Assembly: GCA_030540405.1 (NCBI GenBank) | Contig: JAUNWH010000007.1 | Coordinates: 1 to 64,000 of the forward strand | Direction of reading: 5' to 3' | Origin: Spirochaetales bacterium | GTDB taxonomy: Bacteria; Spirochaetota; Spirochaetia; Treponematales; Treponemataceae | Length of the DNA stretch: 64,000 nucleotides | In this document: positions 43,020 to 49,946 of the stretch, in pieces | Layout: every line of letters begins with the position of its first letter | Position numbering within the stretch: the first letter of the stretch is position 1 | Translations under genes and position numbers: made by a program | Notes under the pieces: model-generated | Database searches by the model: none | What the model saw: only the letters and a program-made list of their open reading frames with translations | What the model was told of the DNA's origin: nothing

Positions 43020-43960
43020 TGAAAAAGTTATTTAAGAAAATTCTTTGCATTTGCATTCTTTCATCAATTTCTCTAGCCGTATTTCCCACTGATATTTTTG
43101 GAGCATTAAACAAAGTCAACTCCGCTGTTCAAAAAGGCCAGAATGTAAAGAAAACTATTGAGCAAGCCAGTAGCACAGTTGAATCAATTGACAGAGCTGC
43201 TGAGCCTATTACAACGCAGGATTCATATTTTATCGGAAGAGCTGTTGCATCAAATGTGCTAACTGAATACAAGCTTTACACGGCATCTCCAAAAGCAACT
43301 GCTTATGTTAATAAAATTTGCAAAGCAATCACAATGAATTCCGACACTCCAAAAATCTACAAGGATTATTGCGTTGCGATTATTGATTCAGATGAAATCA
43401 ATGCGCTTTCTACAAGCGGCGGACACATTTTTATTACGACAGAAATTTTGAAATGCTGCAATTCAGAAGATGAGCTAGCTGCAATCATCGCGCATGAAAT
43501 TGCCCACATTCAGCTTAAACATGCAACCACAGCAATCAAGACTGTAAGAACAACAGAAGCAATCTCAAATTCCGCAACAATGGCAAAAAACTACACAAAG
43601 CAGTTTTCAAATCTCAATCAAGAGGAAAAGCAGTCTGCGGATTTTCTTACCAGTTCCAGTATTTCCATGATGAACATCATTACAGAAACTGGATATACAA
43701 AAGGCCAGGAATTCAAAGCTGATGAGAAAGCAGTTTCGCTTATGGCAGACGCAGGCTATGAGCCAAACGCCTTGACTGATGTCTTGAAAATGCTCAAGAC
43801 AAAAAGCAGCGGTGAAGATTCAGGCTGGGGAAAAACTCATCCAAAGCCAGAGACCAGAATCAACAGCGTGCAAAAAGCTCTTAAAAACTTTACTTTCACA
43901 GGCATCTCAAGAGATGTCCGCCAGTCAAGATTTGAAAACGCTTTGGCAGGAATAAAATAA
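43019..43960 (+). CDS. M48 family metalloprotease
   Basis: 313 residues, exported through an N-terminal hydrophobic signal (ILCICILSSISLAVFPTD). The zinc site is His159-Glu160-x-x-His163 in AAIIAHEIAHIQLKH, with the third ligand Glu231 in EFKADEKAV. This BepA/LoiP-like build, without the several membrane segments of HtpX, suggests a periplasmic quality-control protease. HPKPETRINSV near the end is typical of the family. It is coupled by TAATG overlaps on both sides, to the SH3 protein and to the adenylyl cyclase. Confidence 0.9.
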   Translation: MKKLFKKILCICILSSISLAVFPTDIFGALNKVNSAVQKGQNVKKTIEQASSTVESIDRAAEPITTQDSYFIGRAVASNVLTEYKLYTASPKATAYVNKICKAITMNSDTPKIYKDYCVAIIDSDEINALSTSGGHIFITTEILKCCNSEDELAAIIAHEIAHIQLKHATTAIKTVRTTEAISNSATMAKNYTKQFSNLNQEEKQSADFLTSSSISMMNIITETGYTKGQEFKADEKAVSLMADAGYEPNALTDVLKMLKTKSSGEDSGWGKTHPKPETRINSVQKALKNFTFTGISRDVRQSRFENALAGIK

Positions 43961-46101
43961 TGAAACAAAAACATAAGCTTTGGGCAAGAGCCATAATCAT
44001 TGCCATTTCAAGCATTCTGATAACTTTAGTTTTTCACTTTTTAGGATTATTCAATGCTTTTGAAAACAAATCCTATGATCTTCGCATGATAAACTCAGCA
44101 AAATACAAGCAACCTTGCGAAGAAATATGTTTAATTATTGTTGATCAGGAAAGCATTGACTGGGCAAAAGAAAAGTACAACTGGTCATGGCCTTGGCCTA
44201 GAGAAGCTTATGGAAGAATGATTGATTTTATTTCAGCAGGAAATCCTAAGGCAATCGCATTTGATATTCTTTACACAGAGCCTTCTGTATATGGAGAAGA
44301 TGATGACATTGCTTTAGGCATGGCGGAAGCAAGGAGCAAAAAAGTTATCCAGACATTTTTTTATTCCGCAGACGACTATGGAAAAACTTTAATGCCTGTA
44401 AAGCCAATCAATGACAATGCCGCTCTTTTAGGAAACATTACAAGCGCAAAAGACAGCGATGACATTATCCGCCGCACTCGTCTTTTCGACACATTCAATG
44501 AAACTGAATATCCCACTCTTGGACTTGCTCCTCTTTTTCTAAGCGAGGAAAAGCCTGATTATTCTTCTATTCCTGTACTGGGCAACAACACAGCCCTGTT
44601 GCGCTTTACAAAATCCATTGACGATTATTTTCCATACATCGCAAAAGACATTCTTGAAAGCCATGAGCTTTGGCTGCAAGGAAAAGAAGGTGTTTTATCT
44701 CCAGAGGATTTCAATGACCTTTACATTTTCTGCGCATATTATGCTCCGGGACTTTTTGACATCTGTTCAACGCCTGTCTCTCAAGTTTATCCGGGAGTTG
44801 GAATCCATATTACAACTTTGGACAATTACCTTACAGAGAGCTTTATAAAAAAAGTTCCATTCTGCATTTCTCTTTTGTGGCTGATTGCGCTTGCATTCTT
44901 TGCATCTTTGTTTGCTGTCATAAGTGAAAAAATTTCTCCACGGTTTTCTGCTGTTTTTATTTCAGTGGGAATATTTGCAGGAATCTCAGTTTCAATTTTT
45001 GTACCTGTAATTTTGTTCAACAACGGAATTTGGCTTTTAATGATTGCGCCTTTGTTTGCTTTTCTTATTTCAGAAATGGCAAGCGTTGTTGTAAGTTTGT
45101 CTGTAGAAGGAAAACAAAAACGATTTATCCGTTCTGCGTTCAGCCAATGCCTTTCAAAAGACGTCGTAAATCAAATTATAAACGACTCTTCTTCATTTAC
45201 ATTGGGAGGAAAGGAATTTGAAATGTCGGCGATTTTTACAGACATTCAAAAGTTTTCTTCCTTTAGCGAACTGCTCACAGCAAAAGAACTTGGATGCCTT
45301 CTAAACTTTTATCTTACAAAAATGTCCGACATCATAATTGACGAAAAAGGAACTGTTGATAAATACGAGGGAGATGCTATTGTTGCTCTTGTAGGCGCGC
45401 CAGTTGCAATGCCAGATCATGCAATTCACGCTTGTGCCGCCGCAATAGAAATTAAAAAAGCAGAGCAAGTAATGAATCAAGATATTATTCGATATTCCAA
45501 AAATCCTAAGCCTTCATGGATGGAAGAAGCTTTGTATTCTGCATTTAAAACTCTTGTTACAAACAACAAGACAATTTTTACTAGAATCGGAATTAATTCT
45601 GGCGAAATGATTGCGGGCTACTTTGGCTCAGAAAAGAAGAAGAATTACACAATGATGGGCAACAATGTAAACCTTGCTTCCCGTCTTGAAGGTGTCAACA
45701 AGCAGTATCACACAAATGGAATTCTTATTAGCCAAAGCACTAAAGAACTGCTTGGCGACAGATTTGTTGTGCGTTCTCTTGACCGTGTTCGGGTTGTAAA
45801 CATCAACACACCGATTGGACTTTATGAACTGATTGAAGAAAAATCCTTTGCCTCTCCAGAGCTTCTTGATTATATGCAGAACTGGGAAAGTGCAATGGCA
45901 GAATTCAACAAAAAAAATTACACAAAAGCTAAAGAATTGTTTTCTTCACTTGCAGAAAAAAACAGCAAAGACAATGTAGCAAAATATTACATTCATCTTC
46001 TTGACAACTATTTTCTTAAAGGAACTTTCCCAAAAGAATCTGATAGTGAAGGAGTTGAATTCAATCCAGACGATGGGGTTTTCAAACTGCTTCAGAAGTA
46101 A
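43960..46101 (+). CDS. CHASE2-domain class IIIb adenylyl cyclase
   Basis: 713 residues. A membrane segment (about 10-30), an extracytoplasmic CHASE2 sensor domain (about 35-295), three more membrane segments (about 300-375) and a class III cyclase domain (about 415-600). Metal-binding Asp428 and Asp472, substrate Lys468, and Asn571/Arg575 in NNVNLASRLE are present. The purine-selecting position usually Asp is Thr564 (NYTMMGN), the mark of class IIIb adenylyl cyclases. A TPR-like tail (about 635-690) follows. It probably makes cAMP in response to an envelope signal. It lies with the SH3 and M48 genes, and only 30 bases separate it from the convergent tyrA. Confidence 0.9.
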   Translation: MKQKHKLWARAIIIAISSILITLVFHFLGLFNAFENKSYDLRMINSAKYKQPCEEICLIIVDQESIDWAKEKYNWSWPWPREAYGRMIDFISAGNPKAIAFDILYTEPSVYGEDDDIALGMAEARSKKVIQTFFYSADDYGKTLMPVKPINDNAALLGNITSAKDSDDIIRRTRLFDTFNETEYPTLGLAPLFLSEEKPDYSSIPVLGNNTALLRFTKSIDDYFPYIAKDILESHELWLQGKEGVLSPEDFNDLYIFCAYYAPGLFDICSTPVSQVYPGVGIHITTLDNYLTESFIKKVPFCISLLWLIALAFFASLFAVISEKISPRFSAVFISVGIFAGISVSIFVPVILFNNGIWLLMIAPLFAFLISEMASVVVSLSVEGKQKRFIRSAFSQCLSKDVVNQIINDSSSFTLGGKEFEMSAIFTDIQKFSSFSELLTAKELGCLLNFYLTKMSDIIIDEKGTVDKYEGDAIVALVGAPVAMPDHAIHACAAAIEIKKAEQVMNQDIIRYSKNPKPSWMEEALYSAFKTLVTNNKTIFTRIGINSGEMIAGYFGSEKKKNYTMMGNNVNLASRLEGVNKQYHTNGILISQSTKELLGDRFVVRSLDRVRVVNINTPIGLYELIEEKSFASPELLDYMQNWESAMAEFNKKNYTKAKELFSSLAEKNSKDNVAKYYIHLLDNYFLKGTFPKESDSEGVEFNPDDGVFKLLQK

Positions 46102-46131
46102 ATTGTTTTGTTGCTAGACGGTTGTCAAACT

Positions 46132-47025
46132 CTACGCTTTTACTTCTATACGGCTCATGGAAATACGTTTTTCTCGGACATTTTCGAGGTAAAACTTCAA
46201 GGAAGAAGCATCGCTTTTTTCTATAAAACTTTTTAGCTCATTCAGGGATTTTTCAAAGTTTTCAATGTGAAGCAGAAGCTCTTTTTTATTTGCAAGAAAA
46301 AGTTCTGTCCACAAAGGCGCATTAATCATGGCGATTCTAGTTAAATCTTCAAAACTTCCGCCTCCAAAAGCCGTTATCTTGGAATCTTCCGCACTGTCAA
46401 CAAGCGCGCTCGCAATGACATGGCAAAGCTGGGAAGTAAACGCAATTTTATGGTCGTGAACAAAAGCATCAGTTTCTACAATCTGAGTAAATCCCATAAG
46501 AGAAATAAGTTGCTTAAAAAGTTCTAAGTTTTCAACCTTGTTCTGCTTGAGCGGCATTAAAATATAATTGTGATTTTTAAAAATTGAACCGCAGGAATTT
46601 GCATAGCCTTCCTTTTCACTGCCAGCCATCGGATGTCCAGGAATAAAATCAAATCCGCCGGAAAGAATTTCATTCAAATGCGAAAATATTTCAGACTTGA
46701 CTCCGCTTATGTCCGTTACAATTGAGCCGGGCTTAAAACTGTCTTTGTGCTGAATTAAAAATTCCAAAGTCGCATGAGGATAAAGGCACACAAAAACAAA
46801 ATCGCACTGGCAAAGCATAGAGCCAACTTCGCCAATAAGAAAAGTTTCGTCCGCAATGTGCTGTTCCCGCGCCAAGAAAAGGGATGCTTCGTTTATATCC
46901 GCAGCAAGAATTCTTCCGTTGGCAGAAGAAACAGAAAGCACATTTTCCCTGATTGCCTTTCCAAGAGAGCCGCCCATAAGTCCGAATCCAACAATTCCAT
47001 AAGTCAAGTCTGATAAATTTTTCAA
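46132..47025 (-). CDS. tyrA: Prephenate dehydrogenase
   Basis: 297 residues. It oxidises prephenate to 4-hydroxyphenylpyruvate on the way to tyrosine. The Rossmann loop GIVGFGLMGGSLGKAIRE lies at the start, and the catalytic/substrate region GHPMAGSEKEGYANSC and VHDHKIAFTSQLCHVIASAL follow. No ACT domain is present, so feedback by tyrosine must act elsewhere, for instance on AroF or through the leader. It is the second gene after aroF, 66 bases downstream, with a large hairpin between. No terminator is seen before the convergent cyclase gene. Confidence 0.94.
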   Translation of the reverse strand: MKNLSDLTYGIVGFGLMGGSLGKAIRENVLSVSSANGRILAADINEASLFLAREQHIADETFLIGEVGSMLCQCDFVFVCLYPHATLEFLIQHKDSFKPGSIVTDISGVKSEIFSHLNEILSGGFDFIPGHPMAGSEKEGYANSCGSIFKNHNYILMPLKQNKVENLELFKQLISLMGFTQIVETDAFVHDHKIAFTSQLCHVIASALVDSAEDSKITAFGGGSFEDLTRIAMINAPLWTELFLANKKELLLHIENFEKSLNELKSFIEKSDASSLKFYLENVREKRISMSRIEVKA

Positions 47026-47047
47026 TTTGAAATCCTTATATTGTGAG

Positions 47048-47093
47048 CTGCCGGAACTTCATTTTTTTTATGAAGCATCCGGCAGTTTTTTTT
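47048..47093 (+). terminator. Strong hairpin between aroF and tyrA with a T-tract on the plus side
   Basis: CTGCCGGA (47048-47055) and CTTCAT pair with ATGAAG and TCCGGCAG (47078-47085), followed by eight Ts (47086-47093) in the plus direction. On the minus strand, the direction of aroF-tyrA, no T-tract follows. It therefore looks like a terminator for plus-strand transcripts coming through tyrA from the cyclase operon. For aroF-tyrA mRNA it could act as a processing or stability hairpin. Confidence 0.6.
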
Positions 47094-48126
47094 ACATAGT
47101 TTTTCCTTCAACAGCAGCGTATTTTCCAAGCTTAACCATAAGTTCTTCAAACTGGCTAGGAGGAAGCTGCTGGCTTGCATCGCTCCAGGCTTTTTCAGGG
47201 CAGCAGTGAACTTCAATTTCAAGTCCATCAGCACCAGCTGCAACAGCAGACTGGGCAAGAGTTCCAACCATCCATCTGATTCCACAGGCATGGCTTGGGT
47301 CAATTACAACCGGCAAGTGTGAAACTTTATGCAAATAAGGAACTGCGCTTACATCAAGGCAGTTGCGTGTGTAGCCGTCATAAGTTCTGATTCCGCGTTC
47401 GCAAAGAATAACATTTTCGTTTCCGTTGGCCATTATGTATTCCGCGCTCATCAAAAGCTCGTTGATTGTTCCAGAAAGACCGCGCTTGAGCAAAACAGGC
47501 TTGTTGAATTTTCCAAGCTCCTTCAAAAGGTCAAAGTTCTGAAAGTTTCTTGCGCCAACTTGAATCAAGTCAACATTTTCAAAATTCTTAAGCTCGCTGA
47601 TTGCCATAAGTTCTGTGCAGATTGGAAGTCCTGTTTCTTTCTTTGCTTTTTCAAGAAGCTTTATGCCTTCTTTTCCAAGTCCCTGAAAGCTATAAGGCGA
47701 AGTTCTTGGCTTGTATGCGCCGCCACGTAAAATTCTTGCTCCGGCTTTTTTTACAGCAAACGCAGCATCCATAATCTGACCTTCAGTTTCAACGGCGCAT
47801 GGTCCTGCAATTACAGGAACAGTTTTTCCGTCTCCAATTTTACATTCAATAACGCCGCTCTGTCCTGCTCCGATGCGAACAACTGTGTTTTCCGGATGGA
47901 ATGAACGGCTTGCCATTTTGTATGGTGCGCTGACACGTTCTGCGGTTTCAACTATATCATTTGCAAGAAAATCCTCTGGAACAAGCTTTGAAGTGTCGCC
48001 CAGAAGACCAATTATTGTCTTGTCCACTCCAGTTGAAATATGAACGCCAAGACCTTTCTGCTTAACTTCTTCAACAAACTCATTGATTGCCGGCTCTGAT
48101 GCGCCTTTCTTTAAAATCACTATCAT
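47092..48126 (-). CDS. aroF: DAHP synthase with regulatory N-terminal domain
   Basis: 344 residues, the first enzyme of aromatic synthesis, joining PEP and erythrose-4-phosphate. The N-terminal 70 residues (IVILKKGASEPAINEFVEEV onward) form the ferredoxin-like domain of Thermotoga-type Ibeta DAHP synthases, which binds Tyr or Phe for feedback inhibition. The catalytic barrel shows VIAGPCAVETEGQI, RGGAYKPRTSPYSFQG, QVGARNFQNFDLL and PVVIDPSHACG. A GGAGG site 7 bases before the ATG at 48126 fixes the start; an upstream codon at 48159 lies at the terminator. It is preceded by an attenuation leader and followed by tyrA. Confidence 0.96.
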   Translation of the reverse strand: MIVILKKGASEPAINEFVEEVKQKGLGVHISTGVDKTIIGLLGDTSKLVPEDFLANDIVETAERVSAPYKMASRSFHPENTVVRIGAGQSGVIECKIGDGKTVPVIAGPCAVETEGQIMDAAFAVKKAGARILRGGAYKPRTSPYSFQGLGKEGIKLLEKAKKETGLPICTELMAISELKNFENVDLIQVGARNFQNFDLLKELGKFNKPVLLKRGLSGTINELLMSAEYIMANGNENVILCERGIRTYDGYTRNCLDVSAVPYLHKVSHLPVVIDPSHACGIRWMVGTLAQSAVAAGADGLEIEVHCCPEKAWSDASQQLPPSQFEELMVKLGKYAAVEGKTM

Positions 48127-48157
48127 ACAAAAACCTCCAAAATTTAAATCTCCGGGC

Positions 48158-48187
48158 AAAAAAAGAACCTTCCACTGCGGAAGGCTC
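48158..48187 (-). terminator. Attenuator terminator before aroF
   Basis: On the minus strand GAGCCTTCC (48187-48179) pairs with GGAAGGTTC (48173-48165), nine pairs with one G-U, around the loop GCAGT, followed by seven Ts (48164-48158). It lies between the leader peptide and the aroF ribosome site, so it must be bypassed for aroF expression. Its 5' arm and loop (48183-48176) are fully complementary over 8 bases to 48248-48241 inside the leader reading frame, the antiterminator partner. Confidence 0.85.
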
Positions 48188-48221
48188 CATTATTTTACCA
48201 GTTATACGGCAAACACAATGC

Positions 48222-48238
48222 TCGCTATTATCTAGCGA
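48222..48238 (-). promoter_or_regulatory. Stop-codon hairpin of the aroF leader
   Basis: TCGCTA-GATAA-TAGCGA on the minus strand, six pairs, containing the TAG stop of the leader peptide. It is nested between the two arms of the antiterminator (48248-48241 with 48183-48176). A terminating ribosome would melt it and cover the first antiterminator arm. Confidence 0.65.
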
Positions 48239-48336
48239 AACTTCCGCAAGGCACGAGAAAACCAATAAAAGCTAAAGTAAAGGTAAGCCAACGATGAGAT
48301 ATTGATAATCACTGCCCAACGAGTTGTGTTTTTCAT
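48232..48336 (-). CDS. Aromatic-rich leader peptide controlling aroF-tyrA
   Basis: A 34-codon frame read on the minus strand, too short for most gene finders. Residues 18-26 are YLYFSFYWF, seven of nine aromatic; Trp7 and Phe33 add two more. The rest is basic (end SRALRKFR). As in the E. coli trp and phe leaders, a ribosome short of charged Tyr, Phe or Trp tRNA should stall here. Stalling near codons 20-26 leaves 48248-48241 free to pair with 48183-48176 and prevents the terminator; reaching the stop covers that arm and lets the terminator form. The ATG is 7 bases from a perfect promoter -10 spacing, without a ribosome site, so translation is probably leaderless. Confidence 0.85.
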   Translation of the reverse strand: MKNTTRWAVIINISSLAYLYFSFYWFSRALRKFR

Positions 48337-48343
48337 AGTAAAA

Positions 48344-48372
48344 AATATATCATGCAAAACTGATACTGTCAA
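48344..48372 (-). promoter_or_regulatory. Consensus promoter of the aroF leader
   Basis: On the minus strand TTGACA (48372-48367), 17-base spacer, TATATT (48349-48344). Transcription should begin at or within a few bases of the leader ATG (48336). A weak ACATT/AATGT hairpin with a short T run just upstream may end the metY-tautomerase message. Confidence 0.8.
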
Positions 48373-48395
48373 CAAAAACATTTTTAAATGTCCAT

Positions 48396-48623
48396 CTACA
48401 TTGTATAGCCAGGCTTTACAAAAACAGTTTTATTGTCTGGGTCTACAATCTTGTCAAAAATACGCTCTTTCCATTCATCCTGCGGAACGTCTTCTACAGA
48501 AACAGAAAAATGCTCGATTCCTCTGCCAAGCTCTTTACTCGCTGCTTTTGCAAGTTTTTCTGCAAGATTCTTCTTGATTTCGTCATTTCTTCCGGGAAAC
48601 ATCTGAACTGTAATATGCGGCAT
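48396..48623 (-). CDS. 4-oxalocrotonate tautomerase-like protein
   Basis: 75 residues with the Pro2 that becomes the catalytic N-terminal proline after Met removal (MPHITVQMFPGRNDEIKKNL). It has the beta-alpha-beta tautomerase fold; KAASKELGRGIEHFSVSVED fits the middle. Family members move double bonds in keto-enol acids or have related activities; the natural substrate here is unknown. A GGAGG site overlaps the very end of metY, whose stop is one base upstream, so the pair is translationally coupled. A link to sulfur amino acid intermediates is a guess from context. Confidence 0.82.
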   Translation of the reverse strand: MPHITVQMFPGRNDEIKKNLAEKLAKAASKELGRGIEHFSVSVEDVPQDEWKERIFDKIVDPDNKTVFVKPGYTM

Positions 48624-48624
48624 T

Positions 48625-49911
48625 TTAAACCTCCAGTGCCTGTGTTAAATCACCAATTATATCATTTACATTTTCAACGCCAACAGAAAGCCTTACCATA
48701 TCCGGCAAAACTCCAGCAGACTTCAGCTCTTCGTCGGACATCTGCCTGTGAGTTGAACTTGCAGGATGAAGAACACAAGTCCTGCTGTCCGCAACGTGCG
48801 TTGCAATCATTGCAAGCTTAAGGTTAGACATGAATTTTTCAGCAGCTTGCCTTCCGCCTTTTACTCCAAAAGAAATAACTCCGCAAGTTCCATTCGGCAT
48901 ATATTTTTTTGCAAGCTCATAATATTTGTTTCCTTTTAGTCCGGGATAATTTACCCAAGAAACATTTTTATGCGACTGAAGGAACTCTGCAATCTTCAAG
49001 GCGTTTTCACAATGGCGGGCAACACGAAGCGGCAAAGATTCAAGTCCAAGATTTAAAAAGTAAGCATTCATCGGAGACTGAACAGAGCCAAAGTCTCTCA
49101 TAAGCTGAACAGTTGCCTTTGTGATAAACGCGCCTTCTTTTCCAAATTTTTTTGCATAGACCACGCCATGATAGCTTTCATCTGGAGTACAAAGTCCAGG
49201 AAACTTCTGAGCATTTGCAAGCCAGTCAAATTTTCCAGAATCAACAATCGCGCCGCCAATAGTCGCATCATGTCCGTCCATATATTTTGTTGTGGAATGG
49301 GTTACAATGTCTGCGCCCCATTCAAACGGACGGCAATTCACTGGAGTTGCAAAAGTATTGTCTACGATAAGCGGAATTCCGTGGCTGTGCGCCGCTTTTG
49401 CAAAACGCTCAATGTCAAAAACAATCAAAGCTGGATTCGCAATCGTTTCGCCAAAAACTGCTTTTGTGTTCGGTTTAAAAGCCGCATTAAGTTCCTCTTC
49501 TGAACATTCAGGATCTACAAAAGTAAAGTCAATTCCCATCTTGCGCATTGTAACATTGAACAAATTGAAAGTTCCGCCGTAAATTGTAGAAGAAACAACG
49601 ACATGGTCGCCTGCGCTTGCAATATTGAAAACCGCAAAAAAGTTTGCAGCCTGGCCGGAAGAAGTAAGCATGGCGGCAGTTCCGCCTTCAAGAGCGGAAA
49701 TTTTCGCAGCCACATAATCATTCGTAGGATTCTGAAGCCTGCTGTAAAAATAGCCTGAAGCCTCAAGGTCAAAAAGCTTTCCCATTGATTCGCTTGTGTC
49801 ATATTTAAAGGTTGTGCTTTGAACAATAGGAATCATTCTAGGCTCGCCGTTTTTTGGCTCATAGCCTGCGTGAATGCATTTTGTTTCAATTCCATTCTGA
49901 AAATCTTTCAT
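48625..49911 (-). CDS. metY: O-acetylhomoserine sulfhydrylase-type PLP enzyme
   Basis: 428 residues, of the Cys/Met metabolism PLP family. The PLP lysine is in VTHSTTKYMDGHDATIGG, and the family start KCIHAGYEPKNGEPRMIPIV and LTSSGQAANFFAVFNIASAG are clear. It joins O-acetylhomoserine and sulfide (or methanethiol) to give homocysteine (or methionine). Together with metF and metH this gives a route to methionine in the window. GAGG lies 11 bases before the ATG. It follows the exoribonuclease gene by 35 bases and precedes the tautomerase. Confidence 0.92.
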   Translation of the reverse strand: MKDFQNGIETKCIHAGYEPKNGEPRMIPIVQSTTFKYDTSESMGKLFDLEASGYFYSRLQNPTNDYVAAKISALEGGTAAMLTSSGQAANFFAVFNIASAGDHVVVSSTIYGGTFNLFNVTMRKMGIDFTFVDPECSEEELNAAFKPNTKAVFGETIANPALIVFDIERFAKAAHSHGIPLIVDNTFATPVNCRPFEWGADIVTHSTTKYMDGHDATIGGAIVDSGKFDWLANAQKFPGLCTPDESYHGVVYAKKFGKEGAFITKATVQLMRDFGSVQSPMNAYFLNLGLESLPLRVARHCENALKIAEFLQSHKNVSWVNYPGLKGNKYYELAKKYMPNGTCGVISFGVKGGRQAAEKFMSNLKLAMIATHVADSRTCVLHPASSTHRQMSDEELKSAGVLPDMVRLSVGVENVNDIIGDLTQALEV

Positions 49912-49946
49912 TTAATATATACCTCAATATTTTTTGTGAAAAAAAA

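Noticed and set aside
48080-48265. 61-residue minus-strand frame overlapping the aroF leader and start
   Set aside because: It runs through the terminator and the aroF start in another frame, and has no ribosome site; the 34-codon frame fits the attenuator far better.
48126-48336. T-box riboswitch before aroF
   Set aside because: No T-box sequence (AGGGTGG...ACCGCG) or specifier-loop layout is seen; the leader peptide and paired arms explain the structure better.
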